Positions 1 through 7,958 of a DNA stretch of 19,656 bases are shown here, in pieces. This stretch comes from UBA6987 sp045617825 (lineage in GTDB: Bacteria > Bacillota > Clostridia > Lachnospirales > Lachnospiraceae), in contig JAZLJI010000029.1 of NCBI GenBank assembly GCA_045617825.1, positions 1 through 19,656 of the forward strand. The letters run 5' to 3'. A program made the translations under genes and the position numbers. Positions within the stretch are counted from its first letter, which is position 1; every line of letters starts with the position of its first letter. The notes below the pieces were generated by a model that worked only from the letters and a program-made list of their open reading frames with translations, was not told where the DNA came from and made no database searches.

Positions 1-51
1 CTCCGCATATCGCCGGAAGGCAGCTGCGGGCGGCGGTGCAGCGTCGGGCAG

Positions 52-1224
52 TTACCTGCGGGCGGCGGGGCCGGGGGCGGCATTTTCCGCCTGGGCCAGC
101 TGCTCCCTTAGGGAGGGCGTGAGCCGGCGGCGGGTCATTTCCACCAGGCCCGGCGCCGTGTAGCCCAGGACCTCGCAGCGTACCGTGTCCTTGCCGACCT
201 CTTCCTTCAGCCTCGTCAGCAGCTCTTCCCGCTCCTCCGGCTTCTTCATCCGGATGAAATCCAGCAGGATCATGCCGGACAGATTACGCAGCCGCAGCTG
301 TCTGGCCGCTTCCGCCGCAGCCTCGAAATTGACCAGCCGCACCGTATCCGCAAAGCTGTCGGTCTCGTATTTGCCGCTGTTGACGTCAATGGCCACCAGT
401 GCCTCCGTCGGCTCGATGACCAGATAGCCGCCGCAGGGAAGCCACACCCGCTTCTCCTGGGCCCGCTCCACTTCCCGTTCCAGGTTGTACAGCCGGGCCA
501 AAGACAGACTTTCGTCCCGGTATTCCCGGAAAATGGGCAGCCGCTCGGGCTCCTCCTGCTCCAGGTAGCTCCGCACCTCCCGGATCAGCGTCTCGCCCTC
601 CGCCAGGATCTCCGAGATCCCGTTTCCGGGCAGGCCCCTCAGGAAGCTGATGTGCTCGGGCTCGGCTTCCCGCAGCAGGCTGCCCGCCGGCGCATGGCTC
701 TCCCGGCCGCGGATCTGCCGCAGCTCCTCTATCAGCCGGGCCGCCTCCTGCCGCAGCTGCTCCGGGGCTGCCTCTCCGCCGTTGGTGCGCAGGATGAAGC
801 CCTGCTCCTGCAAATAGGGCGCCAGCGCCTCTTCGGCGGCCTCCTCGCCCTGCCGGCCCTCCAGCTTCCGGGATACCGCCAGTCCCTTTCCGGCGGAAAG
901 CAGCACCAGAAAGCGGCCCGGCAGCGTCAGGGCCCGGGTCAGCACCGGCAGCTTGGTCTTCACCGCGGCCTTCTCCACCTGCACCGTCAGCTCCAGGCCG
1001 GGCTTCAGGCTCTCGCCCCGTTTCAAGGGCAGATACCCTTTTTCCCCCGCGCCGAAGCGCACGAAGGCTGCCTCCAGCCCGGGGACCATCTGCTCCACCG
1101 TTCCCCGGTAAATGCTCCCCACCCGCGCGCTTCTCTCCGGCGGGAAGAAGGCCAGGCTTTCCGCCCTGTCCTCCCACAGGCAGGTCATGACCCCCTCCCG
1201 ATACGGGAACAGCAGGGCCTTCAT
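52..1224 (-). CDS. rng: Ribonuclease E/G family endoribonuclease (RNase G-like, short form)
   Basis: A 390-residue endoribonuclease of the RNase E/G family, expected to cleave single-stranded RNA in rRNA and mRNA processing in the cytoplasm. An N-terminal S1-type RNA-binding region lies around residues 35-100 (GSIYRGTVEQMVPGLEAAFV), and the DNase I-like catalytic part carries the two metal-binding aspartates of the family in AIDVNSG (D280) and LLDFI (D322). The protein ends about 20 residues after the TRRRL segment and has no CPxC zinc-link motif, so it is shorter than the roughly 490-residue E. coli RNase G; clostridial members are often short too. Its ATG overlaps the stop of the DUF2344 gene as ATGA, the usual linkage in Clostridia. 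No terminator is seen in the 51 bases downstream, so the transcript probably continues out of the window. Family identity is near certain; substrates are inferred. Confidence 0.93.
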   Translation of the reverse strand: MKALLFPYREGVMTCLWEDRAESLAFFPPERSARVGSIYRGTVEQMVPGLEAAFVRFGAGEKGYLPLKRGESLKPGLELTVQVEKAAVKTKLPVLTRALTLPGRFLVLLSAGKGLAVSRKLEGRQGEEAAEEALAPYLQEQGFILRTNGGEAAPEQLRQEAARLIEELRQIRGRESHAPAGSLLREAEPEHISFLRGLPGNGISEILAEGETLIREVRSYLEQEEPERLPIFREYRDESLSLARLYNLEREVERAQEKRVWLPCGGYLVIEPTEALVAIDVNSGKYETDSFADTVRLVNFEAAAEAARQLRLRNLSGMILLDFIRMKKPEEREELLTRLKEEVGKDTVRCEVLGYTAPGLVEMTRRRLTPSLREQLAQAENAAPGPAARR

Positions 1225-1898
1225 GCCTGCTCCTCCGCTTCCCCGAGGCTTCTGCCCCGGCGGTCCAACAGGTCCAGCCTCCGCAGACTGAAGCTTCCGG
1301 GCACGTATTCCAGGCCGGCCTCCGCGCAGATCAGCGCCAGCACGGTCTCCGGCTTCAGGTTATCGACGCTTCCCGCGCCCAGCTCCAGCACCAGCGCCTG
1401 CCCCTCCCGGCGGAGCGCATGGATGGCCGGCCGGATATCGCAGTCCGTTTCCTTGGTCTTCGTTTTCTTCAGGATCACCAGGGAGTTCTTCGCCAGCACC
1501 GCCTGCAGGCCCCGTTCCAGCGCCTCTGCGGACAGAGCAGCATCGAACGAAGCCCGGTAAATAGCGCGGCCTACGGAGGCCATGGCATTTTCCGCCTTAT
1601 CCGGCAAACGCAGCACCCGGTACACCGGCAGCTCCGGCGTGGTGGCCGCCTGCAGCGCGGTCAGGATCTGCTCCACCGGGAGCTCCTCCCGCAGCTCCGC
1701 GTCCAGGTATTCGCCCTCGGAGGAAAGCCCGAGGCCCAGCGGCAGGGCGAAGGACATGATGGGGTGCGGGCTGAAGCCCTGGGAATAGGCCATGGGCAGC
1801 CCCGCCCGCCGGAAGATCTTCTGAAAGCTTCTCAAAACGTCCAGGTGGCCGATGAAGCGCAGGCCGCCCTCTTTTCCGAAGCGTACACGGATGTTCAT
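1221..1898 (-). CDS. TIGR03936/DUF2344 radical-SAM-associated protein
   Basis: A 225-residue protein of the TIGR03936 (DUF2344) family, which is found almost always next to, or fused with, TIGR03960-type radical SAM proteins. The N terminus shows the family hallmarks VRFGKEGGLRFIGHLD and YSQGFSPHPIMSFALPLGLG. The biochemical role is not established; the constant company of a radical SAM enzyme and an RNase E/G suggests an RNA-related job, but that is inference. The ATG overlaps the stop of the upstream radical SAM gene (ATGA) and has a GGAGGTG Shine-Dalgarno inside that gene, so the two are translationally coupled; its own stop overlaps the rng start in the same way. No membrane segments or cysteine clusters are visible. 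Confidence 0.92.
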   Translation of the reverse strand: MNIRVRFGKEGGLRFIGHLDVLRSFQKIFRRAGLPMAYSQGFSPHPIMSFALPLGLGLSSEGEYLDAELREELPVEQILTALQAATTPELPVYRVLRLPDKAENAMASVGRAIYRASFDAALSAEALERGLQAVLAKNSLVILKKTKTKETDCDIRPAIHALRREGQALVLELGAGSVDNLKPETVLALICAEAGLEYVPGSFSLRRLDLLDRRGRSLGEAEEQA

Positions 1899-3778
1899 GC
1901 CTCGGCACCTCCTGTTCTCTTCTCCCGGCAGATCCCGCAGCCGTAGCTTCCCGCGCCGCAGCCGCTGCAGGCTTCCCGGCAGTTCGGGGTCACGGTGCCC
2001 TGCATGGCCTTATCCCACTCTTTCCGCAGGAAGGCCTTGGTCACGCCGATATCGATGAAGTCCCAGGGGAACAGCTCGTCGGTGTCCCGCTCCCGCAGGG
2101 TATAGAAGTCCGGATCCACGCCGGTCTCGGCAAAGGCCTGCTTCCACAAGTCGCCCCGGAAGCGCTCGGACCAGGCGTCGAACATCGCGCCCAGCTCATA
2201 GGCGCGGAGGATCGCCGCGCCGACGCGCCGGTCGCCCCGGGCCAGAACGCCCTCCAGGATCGTGACGTCCGCGTCGTGGTATTCGTAGCGCAGGGATTTC
2301 TGATTGAGCTGGCTGCGGAAGCTGTCCTTCACCAGATAGGCCCGGCGCAGGTATTCCTCCTCCGGCACCATGGACGCCCATTCAAAGGGGGTGAAGGGCT
2401 TGGGCACGAAGAAGCTGGAGCTGGCCGTGATCTGCACCTTGCCCTGACGCTCCTCCTTGGGGATCGAGGCGTAGTACAGCTTCGCCAGCTCCTCGCAGAG
2501 CGCGGGAATGGCCAGCATATCCTCCTCGGTCTCCGTGGGAAGGCCCAGCATGAAATACAGCTTGACCTTGGTCCAGCCGCCCTTAAAGGCCTCCAGGGCG
2601 CCCCGCTCGATCTCCTCCTGGGTCAGGCCCTTGTTGATGACGTTCCGCATCCGCTGGGTCCCGGCCTCGGGAGCGAAGGTCACACTGCTCTTCTTCACGT
2701 CCTGGATCCGGCTCATCACGTCCAGCGAGAAGGCGTCGATGCGCAGGCTCGGCAGGGAAAGGTTGATATTTTCCCCGGCGCAGTCCGCGATCAGGCCCTC
2801 CGTGAGCGGCTCCAGCCCGCTGTAGTCGCTGGAGCTCAGAGAGCTGATGGAGATCTCGTCATAGCCGCTGTTTTTCAGCATGGCGGCCGCCAGGCTTCGC
2901 ATGGATGCCGGAGATTTCTCTCTGAGCGGCCGATAGATCATTCCCGCCTGGCAGAAGCGGCAGCCCCGGATGCAGCCCCGCATCACCTCCAGCGTCACCC
3001 GGTCCTGCACGGCGCGCAGGTAGGGCACCACCGGCTTTTCCGGATAGATCACCTGCTCCAGGTCCTTTACCAGCACCCGGCGCACCTTTGCCGGGGCCTC
3101 CGGGACCAGCGGAGTGAAGGCAGCCAGCGTCCCGTCCTCACGGTAGGAGGCCTCATACAGCGACGGCACGTAGATGCCGGGGATCGCCGCGGCCCGACGG
3201 AGGAAGCCCTCCCGGCTCTCGCCCCGTTCCTTGCCCTCCTTATACAGGTCCAGCAGGGCGTCGTAGCTCACCTCGCCCTCGCCGATGTAGAACAGGTCGA
3301 AGAAATCCGCCAGCGGCTCCGGGTTATAGGTGCAGCTGCCGCCGCCGATCACGATCGGGTCCTTTTCGCCTCTGTCCTTGGCCAGGAAGGGGATCCCGGA
3401 AAGCTCCAGCACCTGCAGCACGTTGGTATAGCACATCTCGTAGCCCAGAGAAAAGCCCAGGAAATCGAAGTCCTTCACCGGGTCCTGGGATTCCAGGGCG
3501 AACAGCGGGATCTTCCGCTCCCGCATCAGCCGGTCCAGATCCGGCCAAGGGGAAAATACCCGCTCGCACCAGGTATCCTCTCTCCGGTTGAACAGGGTCA
3601 TCAGGATCTGGATGCCCAGATTGGACATGGCGATCTCATAGACGTCCGGGAAGCACAGGGCAAAGCGGACGGCCAGCTTGTCTTTATCCTTCATTACCGT
3701 ATTGAGCTCGCCGCCGACATAGCGGGCAGGCTTTTCCACCTGCGCCAGGATCTCATCCGATAAAGCCAGTTTTCTCAT
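1895..3778 (-). CDS. TIGR03960 family B12-binding-type radical SAM protein
   Basis: A 627-residue radical SAM protein of the TIGR03960 family. The N-terminal third resembles a B12-binding-like fold with a PIVIGGGSCTYNPEPLADFF segment (residues 141-160). The radical SAM CxxxCxxC motif is CIRGCRFC, with C269, C273 and C276 as ligands for the 4Fe-4S cluster. A second cysteine cluster at the extreme C terminus (C600, C604, C607, C614, C617) could hold another metal or Fe-S centre and is typical of the family. The reaction is unknown. The start at 3778 overlaps the recU stop as ATGA and is preceded by GAGGAGG. The gene is the first of a tightly coupled trio with the DUF2344 protein and RNase G. 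Family assignment is firm; a role in RNA modification or ribosome maturation is a guess from neighbours. Confidence 0.93.
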   Translation of the reverse strand: MRKLALSDEILAQVEKPARYVGGELNTVMKDKDKLAVRFALCFPDVYEIAMSNLGIQILMTLFNRREDTWCERVFSPWPDLDRLMRERKIPLFALESQDPVKDFDFLGFSLGYEMCYTNVLQVLELSGIPFLAKDRGEKDPIVIGGGSCTYNPEPLADFFDLFYIGEGEVSYDALLDLYKEGKERGESREGFLRRAAAIPGIYVPSLYEASYREDGTLAAFTPLVPEAPAKVRRVLVKDLEQVIYPEKPVVPYLRAVQDRVTLEVMRGCIRGCRFCQAGMIYRPLREKSPASMRSLAAAMLKNSGYDEISISSLSSSDYSGLEPLTEGLIADCAGENINLSLPSLRIDAFSLDVMSRIQDVKKSSVTFAPEAGTQRMRNVINKGLTQEEIERGALEAFKGGWTKVKLYFMLGLPTETEEDMLAIPALCEELAKLYYASIPKEERQGKVQITASSSFFVPKPFTPFEWASMVPEEEYLRRAYLVKDSFRSQLNQKSLRYEYHDADVTILEGVLARGDRRVGAAILRAYELGAMFDAWSERFRGDLWKQAFAETGVDPDFYTLRERDTDELFPWDFIDIGVTKAFLRKEWDKAMQGTVTPNCREACSGCGAGSYGCGICREKRTGGAEA

Positions 3779-4326
3779 GTGTTTTCCTCCTCAGCCAGCT
3801 GTTCCCTGTCCCGCAGGTCCTGCTCCAGGGGCACCAGAAAGGGGACCGGATTGCCTTCCTTCGGCCGGATCCGATAGCAGCCCTCCAGTTCCTCGTAGGT
3901 GAAGCTTTTCCTTCCTCCGGCCTGCGCTCTGTCCCAGAACCGCTTCATGATCCGGAAGGGGATGTAGAACATTTCCTCCCGATGCGTCAGCAGCAGGACG
4001 AAGAACGCGATCCCCTGCTGCTCCTCGAATTCCTCCATGAACTGCATCTGGTGCTCGTGGATATTGGCCAGCGGCACCGTGTCCAGCTTGCATTCCTTGG
4101 CATCGAAGCACACCGGGATGCCCTGCACCACGCCGATATAGTCGACGGTGCTTTTCTGATCGAAGTAGGCCAGGGTGATGTGCCGGCTCTCCTTCTCGAT
4201 CTCCATGGGCGTGATGGGCGTCGGGATCTTCTGGACCAGGGCCAGCCGGTCCTCCCGGTAGGAGGCCGCCGCCATGTTGATCAGGGCCTCCAGCGTGGAC
4301 CCTCTCAGACCGTGATTAGACGCCAT
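3775..4326 (-). CDS. recU: RecU-type Holliday junction resolvase
   Basis: A 183-residue member of the RecU family, the Firmicutes enzyme that cuts Holliday junctions during recombinational repair and chromosome segregation. Recognisable family blocks are KIPTPITP near residue 33, FDQKSTVDYIG (residues 56-65), the FDAKE motif (D75, K77, E78), NIHEHQMQFM and GIAFFVLL. The nuclease metal ligands are probably D62, D75, E78 with K77. It is somewhat shorter at the N terminus than the roughly 200-residue B. subtilis protein. In Bacilli recU usually sits beside a penicillin-binding protein gene; here it lies between a pseudouridine synthase, whose 3' end it overlaps by 11 nt, and the radical SAM gene, which it overlaps by ATGA. 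Identification rests on the aligned motifs and is secure. Confidence 0.92.
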   Translation of the reverse strand: MASNHGLRGSTLEALINMAAASYREDRLALVQKIPTPITPMEIEKESRHITLAYFDQKSTVDYIGVVQGIPVCFDAKECKLDTVPLANIHEHQMQFMEEFEEQQGIAFFVLLLTHREEMFYIPFRIMKRFWDRAQAGGRKSFTYEELEGCYRIRPKEGNPVPFLVPLEQDLRDREQLAEEENT

Positions 4327-5359
4327 CCGTTTCCCCTCCCAGCAGCCGCAGGCAGGCCCGCAGATTCGCCGTCATCGGAGCGGAAAGGGTCTTTCCCTCC
4401 AGGCTCCGCCATTCCTCCAGCGCGGCCTCGGAAAGCCCCGAGGCGGCCTTCGTCTCCTCGTTTACCCGGGGAAATTCCACCTCCGCCGAGTGGAGCAGCT
4501 GATGCCTCAGGCTGTAGGCGTGCTGCTTCATGAAGCTGCGGTTCAGCTCCGGGTCGCCGTATTTGGCGTCGCCCAGCACCGGGTAGCCCAGGTAGGCCAG
4601 CTGCGCCCGGATCTGATGGGTCTTGCCGGTGATCAGGCGCACCTTCAGCAGAGCGAAATCCTCCGCCAGCGCGGCCGCCGGCCGGACCTCCAGCTCGATG
4701 GGCAGGGCACCCTCCTCCGCTGTCCGCAGGATGCGGGCGGTATTGGCCGCCTCGTCCTTCTGCCAGTACAGCCTGGAACGGAAGGCTCTTGCCGGGCCCT
4801 TCTGACATTTGACGATGCAGTAATAGTATTTCTCCACCAGCCGCTGCTTCAGCAGATAGGCCAGCAGCTGCTGCCCCGGCAGCGTCTTGCCGGCCAGCAC
4901 CAGGCCGCTGGTGTTGCGGTCCAGGCGGTTGGCTACCCCGGCGGTAAAGCCCGGGGCGGGCGCTTCCTTTCCCGGCAGCGCCAGGTAGTCCCGGATATGC
5001 TCGCAGAGGGAAACGTCCCCCTCCTCGGCCTTCTGTGCCAGCATGCCCGCGGGCTTGTCCACCGCCAGCACGTGGCTGTCCTCGTAGACCGGCTTCACCA
5101 GGGACGCGTCCCCCGGCATTTCCCGGGGCGCCGCCTCTCCGCCGGCAAATTTCAGGAAGGTCTCCTCCGATAAAAAGAAGGCGACCTTATCGCCCTGCTG
5201 CAGCCGCTCCGGCCCTTCCGCCTTCCTGCCGTTCAGGGTGATATTCTTCTTGCGCAGCATCCGGTACAGGAAGCCCTTGTCCGCCTCCTTCAGGACCCGG
5301 GCCAGATACTTGTCCAGCCGCTGTCCCTCGTCGTTGCCGCTGATGATATATTCACGCAT
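4316..5359 (-). CDS. RluA family pseudouridine synthase
   Basis: A 347-residue pseudouridine synthase of the RluA/RluC/RluD type, which isomerises specific uridines in 23S rRNA. An S4-like RNA-binding domain covers about residues 12-60 (GQRLDKYLARVLKEADKGFL). The catalytic block is GVANRLDRNTSGLVLAGKT with D147 as nucleophile; the His usually found before RLD is Asn. Further family motifs are VYEDSHVLAVDKPAGM and the substrate-loop segment LITGKTHQIRAQLAYLGYPVLGDAKYGD (quoted parts LITGKTHQIRAQLAYLG and VLGDAKYGD). The start at 5359 has AAAGGAAA upstream. An 87-nt gap separates it from the preceding membrane-protein gene, without a clear promoter or terminator, so cotranscription is likely. 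The exact target uridine cannot be told from sequence alone. Confidence 0.93.
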   Translation of the reverse strand: MREYIISGNDEGQRLDKYLARVLKEADKGFLYRMLRKKNITLNGRKAEGPERLQQGDKVAFFLSEETFLKFAGGEAAPREMPGDASLVKPVYEDSHVLAVDKPAGMLAQKAEEGDVSLCEHIRDYLALPGKEAPAPGFTAGVANRLDRNTSGLVLAGKTLPGQQLLAYLLKQRLVEKYYYCIVKCQKGPARAFRSRLYWQKDEAANTARILRTAEEGALPIELEVRPAAALAEDFALLKVRLITGKTHQIRAQLAYLGYPVLGDAKYGDPELNRSFMKQHAYSLRHQLLHSAEVEFPRVNEETKAASGLSEAALEEWRSLEGKTLSAPMTANLRACLRLLGGETDGV

Positions 5360-5446
5360 GGCGTTTCCTTTCTGTCTGCCGCCTTACTCGGCTTTTCCGG
5401 AGTGTCCTCAGGTGATCCGCCGCTGCCCACGCGGGCAGGGTCCGGC

Positions 5447-6031
5447 TCACAGGCACATCAGCAGAAGCTGCTCCTTTGCCCGTTCCACGGTCTTTTCCTC
5501 GCCCTCGCCCACGGCGGGCGCGACGGTCTCCGTCCGTTTGACGAAGCCCTCCCAGTCCGTGTACAGCTTCAGCCGGAGGGGCAGCGCCTTTTTCTTCAGC
5601 CGCAGGATGCAGTCGGTCTCCAGCGGCACCCGGTCTTCCTCCTTCAGGCTGGGGCTGTAGCCCACCAGCCCGCCGGCGTAGACGACCACCGCGTCGAGGA
5701 ACTGCCGTTTGCCCTTCTCGTCGCAGTACATCAGGTGGTACAGTACCATGCCCGCCGCCTCGCAGGGGGCCAGCTGCTCCCGCTCCGCGGCGCTCATTTC
5801 CCGGCTGCCGAGGGCCATCGCCAGATAGGACGTCAGAAAATTCGCAAAGGGGATCACCATCAGCATGCCGGGGATCATCAGCAGGTTCTTCCGGCTGTGC
5901 CAGATGATAAAGCCCAGGGCCACCAGCAGGGCCACCACGCCGCCGCAGAGCAGCGTCCAGAACAGATACTGCTGCTTGCGGGCCTTCATATAGGGAAAGC
6001 TGCCCTTTTCATAGGGATTGCTCCACATCAT
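5447..6031 (-). CDS. Uncharacterised two-helix membrane protein
   Basis: A 194-residue protein of unknown function. After a short basic start (NPYEKGSFPYMKARKQQ) it has two hydrophobic segments, about residues 22-43 and 48-70, followed by a roughly 120-residue soluble, mostly cytosolic-looking domain ending in LLLMCL. The start codon is uncertain. I chose the ATG at 6031 because GAGAGG lies six bases upstream and the NPYEKG segment looks like the N terminus of similar Lachnospiraceae proteins that I recall. An ATG at 6091 that overlaps the HAD stop as ATGA would give 214 residues, but its nearest GGAGG is 16 bases away and the extra residues are low-complexity and charged. It follows the HAD gene directly and is probably in the same transcript. 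Confidence 0.75.
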   Translation of the reverse strand: MMWSNPYEKGSFPYMKARKQQYLFWTLLCGGVVALLVALGFIIWHSRKNLLMIPGMLMVIPFANFLTSYLAMALGSREMSAAEREQLAPCEAAGMVLYHLMYCDEKGKRQFLDAVVVYAGGLVGYSPSLKEEDRVPLETDCILRLKKKALPLRLKLYTDWEGFVKRTETVAPAVGEGEEKTVERAKEQLLLMCL

Positions 6032-6087
6032 TCCATGCCTCTCTTCCGTCGGTGCGGCCTCCGCGTCCCGCGCGTCCCGCCGCCCGC

Positions 6088-6747
6088 TCATTTGCTCAGT
6101 CTCAGCTCCTCCAGGCTGTTCACGAAGCCGTCCGCCAGCTGCCTTTTCTCCTGCTCCCGGTCCGCGGACGCCTCGTCCGCCACGGCAAAGGCCGGGCACC
6201 CGGCCCGCTTTGCCGCCAGCAGCCCCTCCGGCAGATCCTCAAACACCAGGCAGGCGGAGGGCGCAAGGCCCAGCTGCGCCGCCGCGGTGCGGTAGATCTC
6301 CGGATCCGGCTTGCCCTTCTGCACCTCTCCGGCGCAGACCAGCACGGAAAAGCAGTCAAGCAGCCCATGACGCCGCAGACAGGCCTCGGTCAGGTTCCGG
6401 TAATTGCTGGTGGCCAGTCCCAGGGAAAAGCCGGCGGCCTTCAGCCGCCGCACCAGGGCCGCGGCCCCGGGCTTCAGCTCCAGCGTGTCCCGGTAGGCGG
6501 CCTCCGCCATCTCGTTCCAGTCCCGCAGTATCTTCTCCCGGCTGTCCCGGATCCCGAAGTGCTCCTGAAAATACAGCGCCACCTCCACCACGCTTTTCCC
6601 CTGGAGCCGTCGCTGCAGATCGGGCGGACAGGCAAGTCCGAAGCGGGCCAGGTACTCCCGGTCCACAGCCTGCCACATCTGCATGGAATCCAGCAGGGTC
6701 CCGTCCAGATCGAATATCACCGCCCTCACGCCCTCCGGCAAATCCAT
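6088..6747 (-). CDS. HAD superfamily hydrolase (beta-phosphoglucomutase/phosphatase subfamily)
   Basis: A 219-residue haloacid dehalogenase-type phosphohydrolase with a helical cap of subfamily IA. Motif I is VIFDLDGTLLDS (D13 nucleophile, D15 acid/base), motif II is LATSN, motif III is the lysine of KGKPDPEIY, and motif IV is VFEDLPEGL, which completes the Mg2+ site. Such enzymes dephosphorylate small sugar phosphates or nucleotides, or act as mutases; the substrate cannot be read from the sequence. The ATG at 6747 has AAAGGAG eight bases upstream. A terminator lies between it and the preceding coiled-coil gene, so it probably begins a new transcription unit, although I could not find a convincing promoter in the 50 or so bases available. 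Confidence 0.92.
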   Translation of the reverse strand: MDLPEGVRAVIFDLDGTLLDSMQMWQAVDREYLARFGLACPPDLQRRLQGKSVVEVALYFQEHFGIRDSREKILRDWNEMAEAAYRDTLELKPGAAALVRRLKAAGFSLGLATSNYRNLTEACLRRHGLLDCFSVLVCAGEVQKGKPDPEIYRTAAAQLGLAPSACLVFEDLPEGLLAAKRAGCPAFAVADEASADREQEKRQLADGFVNSLEELRLSK

Positions 6748-6793
6748 TCGTTTCTCTCCTTTTGCTCCCCGCCCATAACGGCAGGGTATCGGT

Positions 6794-6826
6794 CAAAAAG
6801 AAGGGGAACGGTTTCCCGCTCCCCTT
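6794..6826 (-). terminator. Rho-independent terminator after the coiled-coil protein gene
   Basis: On the minus strand an 11-bp stem (6816-6826 with 6801-6811, one G-T wobble) closes on a GAAA tetraloop and is followed by CTTTTT. It starts five bases beyond the stop codon at 6831 and ends the rsmD-coaD-coiled-coil unit. Confidence 0.9.
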
Positions 6827-6830
6827 GTCT

Positions 6831-7436
6831 TCAGGCCTCCTGGGCTTCCGTTTCTTCTTCCCCGTCCTCTTCGGCGGGTGCGGCAGCTGTGCTTACCTGA
6901 GATCTGATCTCCTCCCGGTTGGCCACCACCACCTGATAGCTGGCATTCAGCTGATTGTAGAAGCCGTTGAAGCGGTTCTGCATGCTGTCCATGGAGTGGG
7001 CCAGAAAATCCTGCAGCCCGGACAACAGGGAGTCGGTGTAATCCATGGCGTTCTGCCGGATCTCGTCCGCTTCCACCGTCGCGTCGTCGATCATCTTCTG
7101 GGCCTGCGCCTCGGTATCGGACAGCAGCTGCTGGGCCTGCGCGTAGGCTTCCTTCATGATCTCGCTCTGGCTGACCATTTCTTCCTTCTGCTTGGTGGCC
7201 TCGTAGATGGTATTGTCCGCCGTCTTCTTGGCCTCGGACAGTATCTCGTCCTTATTGGAAATGATCTTCTGATATTTCTTGATCTCCTCCGGCGTCCGCA
7301 TCCTCAGTTCCACCAGCATGTCGTCCATCACGTCCTTCTCCACGACGATACGCTTGCTGTTGGAGAAAGCCTGGGACTTGCAGCCGTCCAGGTATTCTTC
7401 CATCTCATTAATGATCTGCTCAATTCTGCTCATCAT
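6831..7436 (-). CDS. Coiled-coil protein of the clostridial 'ATPase / ATP synthase B-like' family
   Basis: A 201-residue protein that is nearly all predicted alpha helix. Residues about 1-45 form a short N-terminal helical part with VVEKDVMDDMLVELR, residues about 55-130 are a heptad-like coiled coil rich in Ala, Glu, Gln and Lys (EAKKTADNTIYEATKQKEEM), then a helical region to about residue 180 and an acidic tail (EEDGEEETEAQEA). There is no signal peptide or membrane segment. Similar proteins beside coaD in Clostridia are often labelled 'ATPase' or 'ATP synthase subunit B', which reflects coiled-coil similarity only; the function is unknown and no nucleotide-binding motif is seen. The start could be either of two adjacent ATGs, after GAGGGAG. 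It lies 21 nt downstream of coaD and is followed by a strong terminator. Confidence 0.85.
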   Translation of the reverse strand: MMSRIEQIINEMEEYLDGCKSQAFSNSKRIVVEKDVMDDMLVELRMRTPEEIKKYQKIISNKDEILSEAKKTADNTIYEATKQKEEMVSQSEIMKEAYAQAQQLLSDTEAQAQKMIDDATVEADEIRQNAMDYTDSLLSGLQDFLAHSMDSMQNRFNGFYNQLNASYQVVVANREEIRSQVSTAAAPAEEDGEEETEAQEA

Positions 7437-7457
7437 ATCTTCTCCCTCGTCACTTAC

Positions 7458-7958
7458 TCAGCCTTGCCTGGTTGCGATTTTTTCTTGAATCAGGGGAATC
7501 AGCTCCTCCGGCACGTATGCGCTGAAATCGCCGCCCATGGCAGCCAGATCCCGCACGATGCTGGAGCTGATATAAGAATGTGCCGGATCCGTCATCAGAA
7601 AGAGGGAATCGATCCGTTCCTCGATCTTCCGGTATCCCTGGGACAGCTGCATTTCATACTCGAAATCCGTCACGCCCCTGAGGCCCCGCAGCAGGGTATA
7701 TACCCCCTGCTGACGGCAGCAGTCCACCAAAAGTCCCGAGAAGGTGATCACCTCCACGTTCGGCAGATCCTTCGTCACACTTTGTACCATTTTAACACGT
7801 TCTTCCGGAGAAAACAACGCTTTTTTCCCCAGATTTACCAATACCGCCACCGTTAATCGGTCGAATAATGCCGCTCCCCGCCGGATCATATCCAGATGTC
7901 CCAGCGTCAGCGGATCGAAGCTTCCCGGAAACAGTGCCGCGCGTTCCCGTTTCTCCAT
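7458..7958 (-). CDS. coaD: Phosphopantetheine adenylyltransferase
   Basis: A 166-residue enzyme that transfers AMP from ATP to 4'-phosphopantetheine, the penultimate step of coenzyme A synthesis. The nucleotidyltransferase signature is near the N terminus: FPGSFDPLTLGHLDMI, with T18 and H21 forming the TxGH motif. The C-terminal family motif is YISSSIVRDLA. The length fits the family (about 160 residues). The ATG shares one base with the rsmD stop (TAATG) and has AAGGAG upstream. The rsmD-coaD pair is one of the most conserved gene neighbourhoods in Firmicutes. Identity is near certain. Confidence 0.97.
   Translation of the reverse strand: MEKRERAALFPGSFDPLTLGHLDMIRRGAALFDRLTVAVLVNLGKKALFSPEERVKMVQSVTKDLPNVEVITFSGLLVDCCRQQGVYTLLRGLRGVTDFEYEMQLSQGYRKIEERIDSLFLMTDPAHSYISSSIVRDLAAMGGDFSAYVPEELIPLIQEKIATRQG

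Noticed and set aside
1..51. Possible start or end of another gene at the left edge
   Set aside because: The 51 bases have no ribosome binding site, terminator or recognisable coding segment.
2276..3763. A 495-codon plus-strand frame antisense to the radical SAM gene
   Set aside because: The minus-strand gene has clear family motifs; the antisense translation is His/Gln/Arg-rich and unrecognisable.
5423..5438. Hairpin CTGCCC-ACGC-GGGCAG between the membrane protein and the pseudouridine synthase genes
   Set aside because: Only six base pairs and no T-run on either strand, so it does not qualify as a terminator.
6748..6800. TTGACC near 6791 as a -35 box for the HAD gene
   Set aside because: No acceptable -10 box lies 15-19 bases downstream, and the bases are part of the terminator's T-run.
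6018..7856. A 612-codon plus-strand frame across four minus-strand genes
   Set aside because: It runs antisense through the HAD, coiled-coil and coaD genes and across a terminator. The composition is Pro/Arg/Ser-rich, then His/Leu-rich, as expected of a shadow frame.
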